This document shows, piece by piece, positions 53,422 to 62,204 of a DNA stretch of 64,000 bases. Numbering within the stretch: position 1 is the first letter of the stretch; every line of letters begins with the position of its first letter. The notes under the pieces were generated by a model that worked only from the letters and a program-made list of their open reading frames with translations, did not search any database and was not told the origin of the DNA. Source of the DNA: a bacterium D16-51 (GTDB taxonomy: Bacteria > Bacillota > Clostridia > Lachnospirales > Lachnospiraceae); the NCBI GenBank assembly GCA_003612285.1, contig RAYE01000026.1, positions 1-64,000 of the forward strand. Direction: 5' to 3'. Both the position numbers and the translations under genes were made by a program.

Positions 53422-55230
53422 CTACCTGTTTTTCCAAAGTCCCATATCTGATAAAATGGATAGGGAGATTTCGGCTGCCATACTTCCTGTAGTGTTAGAG
53501 GCGCCTTGGATATTTGTGGCAAAATAATAAACGTGTCCGGATTTTTCAATATATCCAATAAACCAGCCATTTGTATCTTGCCCGTCTATTTTGCCAGTCC
53601 CTGTTTTGCCAGAGAGAGTGCCATCTGGTGTGCTTGCTATGAGAATCGCATCTTTTACAGTGTTTATATTTTTACTGCTAAATCCGAAAGTGTTATGGTA
53701 AAATTTTTTCAGCAGTTCGACTTGTTCTATGGGAGATATTTTCAGAGAAAAATCAGTCCAGTATAAATCTGTGTCATTGCTGGTTTGTTGATTCCCATAA
53801 CCGATATCTTTCAAATATGATCTTACATTGTCCATTCCTGCTATATTGTCAATATTCTGAAAATACCAATTAACAGAAGAATGCATTGCTGAACTTAAAT
53901 CTTGATCGGATTCCCAGGCATCGAAAGGATAATCTTCCCCGTTCCATGTCATCTTAGAATGTTCTGGCGTAATAATGCCGGATTCCAACCCCAGCAGGGC
54001 GTCATAAATTTTATAAGTGGAATTAGGCGTTATTTGCTCTAAGGCAGCATCTTTGTTGTAAATTGTCCAGGCGTCTTTGTTGCTGTCATATAATACAAAG
54101 CTGCCTTTGCATTCATTAAACGCAGAACTTAAATCTATATAGGTAATATCCTTATCTTCTTCATGAAATTCATATCTTTCCTGTCCTCTTGTATAGGTTG
54201 GAAGGACAGGTAAAAGTACAAGAAAGACTGCTATGATTAAAATGCAGGCAAGACGGCTTTGTATTTTTTGTCGACGGTTTTCTTTCTTATATTTTGATAT
54301 ATTCAAGATTCTTTTTTGCATTTGTTTCATATTTCCACCGATTCCTGTAACAAACGGGAAGGGGGAAAAAGAGAAATATTCTCTGGAAATTTTTTCTGCA
54401 AGGTTGATAAGGGTATTGCCATAACTTTCATACTCTGTTTCCTGCAGCATTTGCAGAACCGAAGAATCACAGGCAATTTCACGTTCGCATCTCATTTCTT
54501 TCAAGGCATACCAAACAAAAGGGTTGAACCAGTACAATATCCCTGCTATATTGATTAGATAGTTTGCAGCTATGTCTTTATGTTTGAAGTGCTGTAATTC
54601 ATGCAATAACATAAATCGCATACTGGCAGCATTATAATCTGATATTATATGGATTGGCAGGTAAATGCGTGGTTTTAGGAAACCGACAATAACAGGGCAT
54701 TTTAGAAATGCCGTGCTATAGACCGGGATTTTTAAGTTGATTCCAGTTTCACTTAAACATTCATAATATAGGTTTCTGACTTCGCTATTTTGCAGGGGAA
54801 GTGAGGATTTGATGATTTTGTGCAAATGAAATAATGACCTTGCTGCCAAAAATATCATCATACAAATGCCGGTAAACCATAGGCAGCATAATATATAGCC
54901 GACTACTGACGGTGCTTTATGGCTGACTGATATAGCAAAGTCATTGACTTGCTTTGAAGTGTCAGTGAGGCAGGGATAGGTCGCCCCGTTTGTGGCAGGA
55001 TTCGTATAATCTGCGTGAGTGCCAGTTAGCGTTTTTAACCAAGATAATATATTGAATATACGAATTGGAATAAAGGGAAGCGCTAAAAGCACAAATAAGA
55101 CAAACCCAAGATGATACTGCATTCGACTGGACAGCGTAGTTTTAAATGCTTTTTTTGCAAGTAAAAGGACGACGGTTATGCCACTGATAAAAAGATTACA
55201 TATAAAAAAATATACAACAAAGTCAGCCAT
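53422..55230 (-). CDS. blaR1: BlaR1/MecR1-type beta-lactam sensor-transducer
   Basis: This 602-residue membrane protein senses beta-lactams and causes cleavage of BlaI. The N-terminal half has about four membrane segments and the M56 zinc-peptidase motif HELQH (210-214), with REIACD near 250. After a membrane segment near 330 comes an outside penicillin-binding sensor of class D type, with Ser404 in STYK, SVN (452-454) and KTG (542-544), all intact. It starts directly after blaI with GGAGGAAAAT upstream and ends 14 bases from the convergent PBP pseudogene. Confidence 0.94.
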   Translation of the reverse strand: MADFVVYFFICNLFISGITVVLLLAKKAFKTTLSSRMQYHLGFVLFVLLALPFIPIRIFNILSWLKTLTGTHADYTNPATNGATYPCLTDTSKQVNDFAISVSHKAPSVVGYILCCLWFTGICMMIFLAARSLFHLHKIIKSSLPLQNSEVRNLYYECLSETGINLKIPVYSTAFLKCPVIVGFLKPRIYLPIHIISDYNAASMRFMLLHELQHFKHKDIAANYLINIAGILYWFNPFVWYALKEMRCEREIACDSSVLQMLQETEYESYGNTLINLAEKISREYFSFSPFPFVTGIGGNMKQMQKRILNISKYKKENRRQKIQSRLACILIIAVFLVLLPVLPTYTRGQERYEFHEEDKDITYIDLSSAFNECKGSFVLYDSNKDAWTIYNKDAALEQITPNSTYKIYDALLGLESGIITPEHSKMTWNGEDYPFDAWESDQDLSSAMHSSVNWYFQNIDNIAGMDNVRSYLKDIGYGNQQTSNDTDLYWTDFSLKISPIEQVELLKKFYHNTFGFSSKNINTVKDAILIASTPDGTLSGKTGTGKIDGQDTNGWFIGYIEKSGHVYYFATNIQGASNTTGSMAAEISLSILSDMGLWKNR

Positions 55231-55617
55231 TTAATTTTCCTCCTTATGAAAACTGGTAGAAAGCAGTGAACGCAGACTATTGATTTCTGCTTCTGACAGC
55301 CTGTCATTTTCAATGAACGAGGATAACATAGCGGTAATATTTCCGCCATAAAAACGATCTAGAAAAGATTTGCTTTCCTGGCCGACGTAGTCACATTCCT
55401 GCACCAAAGGCGTGTAAACAAATACCCGGCTTTCTTTTTCATAAGCAAGCACGCCTTTGTTTACCAGACGTTTAATTAAGGTTTGTATGGTTTTAGGACT
55501 CCATGAAGATGTTTGTAAAAGTTTTTCTGTTATTTCATTCGTGTTTATTGGTGCATATTTCCATACAATCTTCATTACTTCATATTCTGCTTCAGATATT
55601 TGCGGCAGCGCACTCAT
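55231..55617 (-). CDS. blaI: BlaI/MecI-family transcriptional repressor
   Basis: This 128-residue winged-helix repressor begins MSALPQISEAEYEVMKIVWKYAPINTNEI and has the recognition segment SWSPKTIQTLIKRLVNKGVL and wing EKESRVFVYTP. It binds as a dimer to TTAC-N4-GTAA-type operators and is cut when BlaR1 senses beta-lactam. ATG 55617 follows AAGGAGGT; the longer reading to 55776 runs over the promoter and is rejected. Operators on both sides of its promoter indicate that it controls itself and the divergent gene. Confidence 0.95.
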   Translation of the reverse strand: MSALPQISEAEYEVMKIVWKYAPINTNEITEKLLQTSSWSPKTIQTLIKRLVNKGVLAYEKESRVFVYTPLVQECDYVGQESKSFLDRFYGGNITAMLSSFIENDRLSEAEINSLRSLLSTSFHKEEN

Positions 55618-55640
55618 AGTAGTAAGTACCTCCTTAATTC

Positions 55641-55652
55641 TTACCAGTGTAA
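55641..55652. promoter_or_regulatory. BlaI-type operator 3
   Basis: TTACCAGTGTAA lies just downstream of the leftward -10, over the probable transcription start of blaI-blaR1, so it fits autorepression. Confidence 0.7.
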
Positions 55653-55657
55653 TATAT

Positions 55658-55686
55658 ATTATAAGTGTCTGAAGGGAAATTGTCAA
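55658..55686 (-). promoter_or_regulatory. Promoter of blaI-blaR1
   Basis: Read on the minus strand, TTGACA and TATAAT are perfect consensus with a 17-base spacer. The start codon is about 40 bases downstream. Confidence 0.88.
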
Positions 55687-55695
55687 ACAAAAGAC

Positions 55696-55723
55696 TTGAC
55701 TAAAAATCTTACTCGTGTAATAA
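55696..55723 (+). promoter_or_regulatory. Promoter toward the FtsX-type ABC transporter
   Basis: TTGACT (55696-55701) and TAATAA (55718-55723) are 16 bases apart on the plus strand. Its layout, with an operator overlapping the -10, copies the promoter at 50898. Confidence 0.6.
55709..55720. promoter_or_regulatory. BlaI-type operator 4
   Basis: TTACTCGTGTAA has the TTAC-N4-GTAA form. It overlaps the -10 of the rightward promoter and lies upstream of the leftward one. Confidence 0.7.
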
Positions 55724-55771
55724 GGATGATTTTGATCTTGCTTGTTCAAAGGGAAAATAACTGGTGCCGTT

Positions 55772-55833
55772 TTCATGTTCTGTTAAAAGTTAAAGACTTG
55801 TTAAGAATTTCTGTGCTAAGATCAGAACATGAA
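55772..55833. repeat. 11-bp inverted repeat before the ABC permease gene
   Basis: TTCATGTTCTG (55772-55782) and CAGAACATGAA (55823-55833) are perfect complements with 40 bases between. The middle has the repeated motif TTAAAAG / TTAAAGA / TTAAGA (55783-55806). It may be the binding region of the operon's own response regulator, or an mRNA hairpin. Confidence 0.45.
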
Positions 55834-55864
55834 GAAAATAAGACGCAAGAAAAGAGGTAACACT

Positions 55865-58219
55865 ATGTTCTGGAGGATATTGAAAAAAGACCTGAAACGC
55901 AAAAAGACTATGAACATCATTCTGCTATTGTTTGTCATTTTATGTTCGATGTTTGCAGCAGCGGCGGTGAACAACATTATAGCTGTTACAGGCGGTATTG
56001 AGCATTATTTCGATGCGGCGGATGTCCCTGATGTCAGTGTGAGGATGATAAACAGCAGGGAAAACGATCTCGGGGAAAAGATTGGGGAACTGGCCTGTGT
56101 CAAGGAGATAAGGACCGAGCATTGGCTGTGTGTATCCAGTTCAAAATATTTCAGGCATAACGGAAAGGAACTTGATAATTTCACGAATGCCGCCTATTTG
56201 CTTTCCGATAGTGAAATGGCTGTCAACTATTTCGATGAGAACAATCATATCATTGAAAGCGTGGACAAGGGCTGCTTTTATGCCAGCGCTCCTTTTTTAC
56301 AGGACATTGATATAAAAGAGGGTGATGAGGTGGAGCTTGATGTCGGTAACCGTCATCTCACGCTTAAATTTATGGGACGGTTCAAAGGTGCGCTGTTTAG
56401 TACGGAAAACTCGAATCCCCCATATCTTATCATGAACTCTGCTGACTATGACTATCTTAGCACAGACGAAGCTGCTCATATCATGAATTGCGGGCAGTTT
56501 TGTGTAAATACATCAGAAGTTGATGAAATAAGGGAACTTGTAAAGAACTATGGCGGTGCATATGTCAACACACGGGAAGAAAGCAAGAGTATTTATCTCT
56601 ATGATATGCTTTCGGCGTATGTTTTAATGATAATCAGCATCGTACTGATGTTCACAGCCTTTGTGGTACTGCGCTTCACAATAGGCTTTACGGTCAGTGA
56701 GGAATTTCGTGAGATTGGTGTAATGAAGGCGGTGGGTATCGGCAATGGCAGTATAAGAAGCCTGTATATCGTCAAGTATCTTGCAATTGCTGTGGTTGGT
56801 ACACTGATAGGATATTTCTGCTCTGTCCCTCTCGGGGATATGATGCTGAAAACTGTATCGGAAAATATAGTTCTCAGCAGTGAGAGCGGTATTCTTATGG
56901 GGCTTTTAAGTTCTGCAGCGGTAGTTATCCTTATCCTGCTGTTCTGCTACGGCTGTACACGCAGAGTAAATAAACTCTCGCCGATTGATGCGGTAAGAAA
57001 CGGACAGACAGGCGAGCGCTTCCAAAAAAAGAGCCTTTTGCACTTAGGACGCTCAAAGCTGCCACAGGCTGTATTTCTCTCGGTTAATGATGTGCTCAGT
57101 TCACCGAGGCAGTTTTCTATCATGATAGTTGTGTTTGCGCTCTGTATACTGCTGATGACGATTATGTCAAATTTTGCATTGACACTCAAAAGTGAAAAGA
57201 TACTGCGCTTCTTTGATGTACCCTCAAGTGAAGCGCATATTATGGACAGCGAGATACTGAGAGAGGTCATGGTAGATCAGAGTACGCATAAACAGACCAT
57301 CACAGATACCGAAAAGCTCCTTGCTGATAACGGAATGCCCGGTAAATGCACAATGACGATAAGCGAGCAGCTTGAAGCATCACACGGAGACAAAACAGCA
57401 AAAATTATTTTCCATGCCATGAAAGGTGAAACAAATGACACACTCTATGTAGACAAGGGCAGCGCTCCACAGAAGACGGACGAGATTGCTGTAACGGTAA
57501 GTACCCTTGATGACCTTGATGCAGAAATTGGTGACAGGGTAACGGCAGTAATAAATGAAAAAAAGTATGAGTTTATCATCACGGGAACATATTCCTCGTT
57601 CATCAGCCACGCCGCTTTTCTATATGAAGATTTTAATCTTGGACATCTGCCGGCACACGACGTGATGGGGCTGCAGATACACTTTGACGGCAGTCCTGAC
57701 AGGGCGCAGATAAACAAAAACATTGAAAAGCTTAAAAGCCTGTTCGACACCGACAAGGTGTATTCGACCTCGGATTTCATCAAGAATTTTACAGGAATGT
57801 CCGATACGCTGAATGCAATTAAACAGATGATGATGATCATTACCGTGATCGTAACAGCATTGATTGTCATACTCATGGAGCGTTCGTTCATCTTTAAGGA
57901 AAAGAGTGAGATCGCATTGATGAAGGCAGTGGGTATCGACAATGGCAGTATCATTTTGCAGCATTCGCTCAGACTTGTGACCGTATCGGTTATTGCCTGT
58001 ATCGTTACTTCAGCGGTACTTATGCCGATTAGTAACGTAATGATGAATTGGGTAGGTAACATGGTTGGCGATATATCAGGATTAAAATGCGATTTTGATC
58101 CACTGGAAATATTTGTAATCTGTCCGGCAATTCTCATCGGCACGACTGTTATAGGCTCATTCCTGACAGCGCTTTACACAAAAACAATCAAAGCTTCCGA
58201 TACGGCAAGCATAGAATAA
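55865..58219 (+). CDS. FtsX-type ABC transporter permease
   Basis: This 784-residue membrane protein has the tandem FtsX plan: a first segment (about 18-40), a large outside domain, three segments (about 258-375), another segment near 420, a second outside domain and three final segments. Repeated motifs EFREIGVMKAVGIGNGSI and KSEIALMKAVGIDNGSI precede the paired halves. Such permeases work with a MacB/BceA-like ATPase to remove or detect peptide antibiotics. AGAGGT precedes ATG 55865; the upstream frame start has no site. Codons end in C more often than in neighbouring chromosomal genes. Confidence 0.87.
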   Translation: MFWRILKKDLKRKKTMNIILLLFVILCSMFAAAAVNNIIAVTGGIEHYFDAADVPDVSVRMINSRENDLGEKIGELACVKEIRTEHWLCVSSSKYFRHNGKELDNFTNAAYLLSDSEMAVNYFDENNHIIESVDKGCFYASAPFLQDIDIKEGDEVELDVGNRHLTLKFMGRFKGALFSTENSNPPYLIMNSADYDYLSTDEAAHIMNCGQFCVNTSEVDEIRELVKNYGGAYVNTREESKSIYLYDMLSAYVLMIISIVLMFTAFVVLRFTIGFTVSEEFREIGVMKAVGIGNGSIRSLYIVKYLAIAVVGTLIGYFCSVPLGDMMLKTVSENIVLSSESGILMGLLSSAAVVILILLFCYGCTRRVNKLSPIDAVRNGQTGERFQKKSLLHLGRSKLPQAVFLSVNDVLSSPRQFSIMIVVFALCILLMTIMSNFALTLKSEKILRFFDVPSSEAHIMDSEILREVMVDQSTHKQTITDTEKLLADNGMPGKCTMTISEQLEASHGDKTAKIIFHAMKGETNDTLYVDKGSAPQKTDEIAVTVSTLDDLDAEIGDRVTAVINEKKYEFIITGTYSSFISHAAFLYEDFNLGHLPAHDVMGLQIHFDGSPDRAQINKNIEKLKSLFDTDKVYSTSDFIKNFTGMSDTLNAIKQMMMIITVIVTALIVILMERSFIFKEKSEIALMKAVGIDNGSIILQHSLRLVTVSVIACIVTSAVLMPISNVMMNWVGNMVGDISGLKCDFDPLEIFVICPAILIGTTVIGSFLTALYTKTIKASDTASIE

Positions 58220-58264
58220 GGCACTATAATTTGATAAATTACAATGCCTAAGGAGGAGAACATA

Positions 58265-59038
58265 ATGAATAATACGGTTTTACAGACAAAGGGACTTTGC
58301 AAGACATATATTGTGAACAAACATCAGAACAATGTGTTGAAAAACGTCGACCTGACGATTGGCGAGGGCGAAATGGTTGCGGTCATGGGTCCCTCCGGCT
58401 CGGGAAAAAGCACGCTGCTCTACTGCGTTTCGGGAATGGACAGAGTGACTGCAGGCGAGGTGCTTTTTAACGGCAAAGAAACGGCAAAACTTGGAGATAA
58501 GGAACTTGCAAGGATCAGACTTGATGAAATGGGCTTTATTTTTCAACAGATGTACATGATGAAAAATCTATCGGTACTTGATAATATTATTTTTCCTGCG
58601 GTAAAGTCGAAAAAGAATTCAGAGAGCCGCAGGCAGACTGAGGAGCGGGGCAGAGCGCTCATGCGCAGGCTTGGCATTGATGACGTGTGCGGCAACGACA
58701 TTAACGAGGTGTCGGGTGGACAGCTTCAGAGGGCTTGCATCTGCCGCAGCATGATAAACAATCCCAAGATGATCTTTGCCGATGAGCCGACAGGCGCGTT
58801 AAACCGTGCAAGCTCTGATGAAGTCATGAACGAGCTGCTCACCCTCAACCGTGACGGTACGACGATTATGTGCGTGACACACGATTCAAAGGTTGCCGCC
58901 AAGTGCAGCAGGGTGCTTTACATTGTGGATGGCAGGATTGTTGGTGAAAAAGAAATGGGACATTTTGGAGGCAGTGACAAGGAGCTTCGCGACCGTGAAA
59001 GAGAATTGAACAACTGGCTTATGGAACAGGGCTGGTGA
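58265..59038 (+). CDS. ABC transporter ATP-binding protein (MacB/BceA type)
   Basis: This 257-residue ATPase partners with the preceding permease. It has Walker A GPSGSGKS (42-49), signature VSGGQLQRACICR, Walker B MIFADEPTGALN and a His switch in CVTHDSKVAA. ATG 58265 follows AAGGAGGAG. A short C-terminal extension (GGSDKELRDRERELNNWL) is typical of this antimicrobial-peptide group. It appears intact. Confidence 0.93.
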   Translation: MNNTVLQTKGLCKTYIVNKHQNNVLKNVDLTIGEGEMVAVMGPSGSGKSTLLYCVSGMDRVTAGEVLFNGKETAKLGDKELARIRLDEMGFIFQQMYMMKNLSVLDNIIFPAVKSKKNSESRRQTEERGRALMRRLGIDDVCGNDINEVSGGQLQRACICRSMINNPKMIFADEPTGALNRASSDEVMNELLTLNRDGTTIMCVTHDSKVAAKCSRVLYIVDGRIVGEKEMGHFGGSDKELRDRERELNNWLMEQGW

Positions 59039-59089
59039 TACTTGCAATATTGCTGTTAATATGCTACAACACTTGTAGGTGGTGATTTT

Positions 59090-59752
59090 ATGACTGATAT
59101 TCTGATAGTGGAAGACGATAAGGAACTGGCAGGCTTACTGACTGACTTTCTGCGAGAGGAGGACTATATTGTGACAAGCATGGATAGCGGAGAACATGCC
59201 GTGCAGTTCTTTGAGCGATATGGCGCAAGGCTTGTAGTACTTGACATCAATCTCCCCGATGTGAACGGCTTTGCGGTATGCTCCAAGCTCCGGGAAAATG
59301 TGGATACTCCTATACTGATCGTCAGCTCAAGGACAGGCAAAGAGGATAAGCTGAACGGCTTTGGCCTCGGTGCTGATGATTATATTGAAAAGCCCTATGA
59401 CATTGATATTCTTATCGCTAAGATCAAGGGGATATTTAAACGGCGGTATCAGCGTGATATATTGTCGGCGGACGGTGTGGCACTCAATCTTGTGGATAAA
59501 ACAGCAGTCGTTGATGGAAAGCCTATGGAACTGCCTGCAAAGGAATTTGACCTGTTGGCGCTTCTGGTTGGGAATCAGGGCAAAGTTCTGAAAAAAGAGT
59601 ATCTGTTTGCCACTGTCTGGGGCAGCGACAGCGATTCAGAGCTGCAAACGCTCCACGTGCATATCAACCGCCTTCGCCAAAAGCTCGGTGATGATCCTAA
59701 AAATGCAAAGCGTTTGCTTACTGTCTGGGGTGTGGGGTATAAGTTTGTATGA
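59090..59752 (+). CDS. OmpR-family response regulator of the ABC operon
   Basis: This 220-residue regulator has a receiver with Asp52 in VVLDINLPDVNG and KPYD near residue 102, and a winged-helix domain ending LLTVWGVGYKFV. TAGGTGGTG precedes ATG. Its stop overlaps the kinase start (ATGA), as in many two-component pairs. Regulators next to FtsX-type transporters usually switch on the transporter genes themselves. Confidence 0.93.
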   Translation: MTDILIVEDDKELAGLLTDFLREEDYIVTSMDSGEHAVQFFERYGARLVVLDINLPDVNGFAVCSKLRENVDTPILIVSSRTGKEDKLNGFGLGADDYIEKPYDIDILIAKIKGIFKRRYQRDILSADGVALNLVDKTAVVDGKPMELPAKEFDLLALLVGNQGKVLKKEYLFATVWGSDSDSELQTLHVHINRLRQKLGDDPKNAKRLLTVWGVGYKFV

Positions 59753-60966
59753 GGGCTTTCAGAAGACTGTGTATTGTAGTGATAACTGTATTTCTTTTGC
59801 TGGCATCGGTATTGAATCTGTTTCTTGTGGGAGTGGCAGACAGAAATGAAGGCATTTATCGTGTTGAAGCCAAGCGGCTTGCAGATGAGATAGCGGAAAC
59901 GGGCAATTATGACCTTGAAAAATATCCTCACATTATAGGCGTGTCGGGGGTTGATGACGGCGGACTGTATATCTCCGATGAGCATTATCTGATTATAGAA
60001 GCAGGCGGTATGTTTTATCGTGTGGAGTATATTGTCGGAAACGGACAGCACAGCATTGTAGCGGTAAACTGCGTATTGGGTTTGCTGTTCCTGCTGATGA
60101 TTGGCCTTTTGTATTATATCCGGGGGCATATCATCGTGCCCTTCGGCAGATTGAGCGATGTTCCGCAGGAGCTTGCAAGTGGCAATCTTGCGGTGCCGAT
60201 ACCAGAGGAAAAAAGCCGGTTCTTCGGAAAATTCACATGGGGCGTGAATCTCCTGCGTGAGAGTATTGAGGACAGCCGCAAAAAGGAAATTACGATACAG
60301 AGGGACAAAAAACTCTTGCTGCTGTCCCTTTCCCACGACATCAAAACGCCTTTGTCGGCAATCAAGCTGAATGCAAAAGCACTTGCCAGGGGATTATACA
60401 AGGACGAGGAAAAACGGCGTGCTGCTGCCGAGAACATCAATACCCGCGCAGATGAGATAGAGCATTTTGTCAGTGAGATTACAAAGGCGGCAAGCGAGGA
60501 CTTTATGAGCTTTGAGGTCACACAGGGGGAGGCTTTTTTAAGTGCTGTCATCACAAAAATAGATGCGAGATATGCTCCCCAGCTTGCCATGTCGGGAACG
60601 GAGTTTGCGATTTAGAAATATGAGGACTGCATTCTTGCCTGCGACTCCGACCGCCTTGCAGAGTGTCTGCAAAATCTGATCGAAAATGCAATCAAATACG
60701 GTGACGGCAGACGAATTGAGATTTGCTTTGATAAAATGGACGGCTGTGAGCTTATCACGGTATCAAATACAGGCTGCACGCTTGAAACGAAAGAACTGCC
60801 GCAGATATTCGAGAGTTTTCATCGTGGAAACAATGCGGACAAGGTGCAGGGCAACGGGCTTGGACTTTTCATATGCCGCAGGCTGATGGGGCTTATGAAT
60901 GGAGAGGTATATGCTGATATTCGTGATGAATGTTTCTATATAACGCTTGTTGTAAAAATGGCGTAA
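59749..60966 (+). pseudogene. Sensor histidine kinase with an in-frame amber codon
   Basis: The frame encodes two membrane segments (about 7-25 and 105-122), a short outside loop, a HAMP-like linker and the phosphoacceptor box SLSHDIKTPLSAIK with His196. Residue 288 is followed by TAG (60613-60615). The same frame then continues KYEDCILACDSDRLAECLQNLIENAIKYGDG with the N box, and GNGLGLFICRRLMG, to TAA at 60964. A single base change (for example from GAG or CAG) therefore removed the ATPase domain from a kinase of 405 codons. Without suppression it cannot phosphorylate its regulator. Confidence 0.87.
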
Positions 60967-61070
60967 AAGAAGCATACAAAGAAATTTCTGGCAAAGAGAT
61001 AAAAGATGATTTGGACGAAATTTTAGAAAAAGAAGATGCCAGGAAAGAAAGCAGAAACACAATACAGTAA
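60960..61070 (+). pseudogene. Short open tail, possible mobilisation-gene remnant
   Basis: Overlapping the kinase end in another frame is a charged peptide, VKEAYKEISGKEIKDDLDEI followed by a Lys/Glu-rich end and TAA. It has no start of its own. It looks like the end of a larger helical protein, perhaps a relaxase tail, which would fit a former mobile element, but this is weak. Confidence 0.25.
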
Positions 61071-61103
61071 TTGATAATTCCCGTTTTTTGGGGTGTTAAA
61101 CTG

Positions 61104-61293
61104 AGTGAAAATCAGTGTTCATAAGGTGAGGGTAGTGGCTGGAGAAGTAAAATGGACAAAATATTTATGGCTGAGCCTGCTCTCAATTGGAGCATTTATG
61201 CTTGAATATTTGTCAATATTCGTAATTGAAGCTATAATTCTACATATAGATATACATTATGATACAATGCATCAAAGAAGCATTGTATCATAA
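61104..61293 (+). pseudogene. Fragment of a membrane protein gene
   Basis: A 62-residue frame from GTG 61105 has one hydrophobic segment (LWLSLLSIGAFMLEYLSIFVIEAIIL) like the N-terminus of a multi-TM protein, then runs into a palindrome and stops. No RBS of quality is seen. Probably a truncated gene; family unknown. Confidence 0.3.
61259..61291. repeat. Perfect 12-bp palindromic hairpin
   Basis: ATGATACAATGC and GCATTGTATCAT are exact complements with a nine-base loop. A short T-run (GGTTTTTATG) follows a few bases later, so a plus-strand terminator is possible. Confidence 0.55.
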
Positions 61294-61359
61294 TGGTTTT
61301 TATGTGGGCGTTTTTCATTGGTGTTCTCCTGTTTTTTTCAAGGAAACATTATCATTTTC

Positions 61360-61533
61360 CAGGATTTGTCGTCCAATAAAATAGCAAATGCATTAAATTA
61401 TTCAAAATTCTATATAGCCAGGATTTTTACTGAAGAAACAAAATGTACGGTTTATAAATACATACAGGGGCGCAGGTTGATTTCACATGTTATCGAACGG
61501 ACAAGTCGGGGGTATTATGCTGATGTTGCATAG
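61360..61533 (+). pseudogene. C-terminal fragment of an AraC-family regulator
   Basis: The frame reads LSSNKIANALNYSKFYIARIF, then TEETKCTVYKYIQGRRL and a stop after a further 20 residues. This is the helix-turn-helix part of an AraC-type regulator (the IAxxLNYSxFYxxRxF and YIQGRRL blocks). The effector domain and second helix-turn-helix are missing, and no start site fits, so it is a remnant. It closes the eroded island. Confidence 0.6.
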
Positions 61534-61949
61534 GATACAATCTTCCCATTTTTTGTCCAGAAATACACACAAGGGAAGTGATAGCCTTCTGTTTTCTTTG
61601 TTTTGATGCTGGTTTTGCCTGCTTTAATAAATGCTGACTTTTTCACTTTGCCATCATAGTACCATTCGTCCTCACATTCATATTTTTTTATTTTCTCAGA
61701 TATCCTGAATGTAAATTTCTTCTGTGTGGTTTTTTTGTAATTACCATTTGGCAGTATTCTGTTTAATGTACCTGTAATGATAACCTTATTGTTTGAAAGC
61801 TTAATGCTTTTTACATTATCAAAGGTGTAGCCTGAACCCTCAATGGAATCAAAAGAAACTACTTTTCTTGCCGCTTTTGACACTGTTGCAGTATTTGCAA
61901 GTAGTGCAAACACGATTGTTAATAACAGGAATTTTTTTAGCTTTTTCAT
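61515..61949 (-). CDS. Small secreted hypothetical protein
   Basis: This 144-residue precursor has a signal peptide (MKKLKKFLLLTIVFALLANTA, cleavage near SKAA) and a beta-rich, lysine-rich mature part with no domain I know. AAGGAGGT precedes the ATG. Its end overlaps the AraC fragment on the other strand by 19 bases. One pair of cysteines (YECEDEWYYD and HFPCVYFW) might form a disulfide. Confidence 0.7.
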   Translation of the reverse strand: MKKLKKFLLLTIVFALLANTATVSKAARKVVSFDSIEGSGYTFDNVKSIKLSNNKVIITGTLNRILPNGNYKKTTQKKFTFRISEKIKKYECEDEWYYDGKVKKSAFIKAGKTSIKTKKTEGYHFPCVYFWTKNGKIVSYATSA

Positions 61950-62039
61950 GTATTACCTCCTTGAAATTGATATTATGGTTTTTGGCGGTTCTTATGTACG
62001 CAGCGGATGAATGCAAGTCTGCCTGTATTTTATCAGTAT

Positions 62040-62099
62040 AACCATTAATCCCGGACTTTTTTATATAAATATCATATATTTAGCCAGGGATTAATGGTT
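62040..62099. repeat. 13-bp inverted repeat between the GH13 and secreted-protein genes
   Basis: AACCATTAATCCC (62040-62052) and GGGATTAATGGTT (62087-62099) are perfect complements around a 34-base AT-rich middle. It may end the GH13 transcript or be an operator for the gene at 61515. The rest of 61950-62204 shows nothing clear. Confidence 0.5.
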
Positions 62100-62204
62100 G
62101 GAAGCATAACTATAAATTGTCCCATTATGGCAGATAACTATTATTCGCTCTAAGTTTTCCCGCTTCTTTTTCAGCCGAAGTACCTGCCTGAATAAGACAT
62201 AAGG

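Noticed and set aside
55600-55860. Rightward 86-residue frame over the blaI promoter region
   Set aside because: It covers the promoters and operators, has no domain or ribosome site, and its protein text is not like a real product.
60736-60966. Independent small ATPase-domain gene after the amber codon
   Set aside because: The frame is the continuation of the kinase, and the ATG at 60736 lies inside the domain without a ribosome site.
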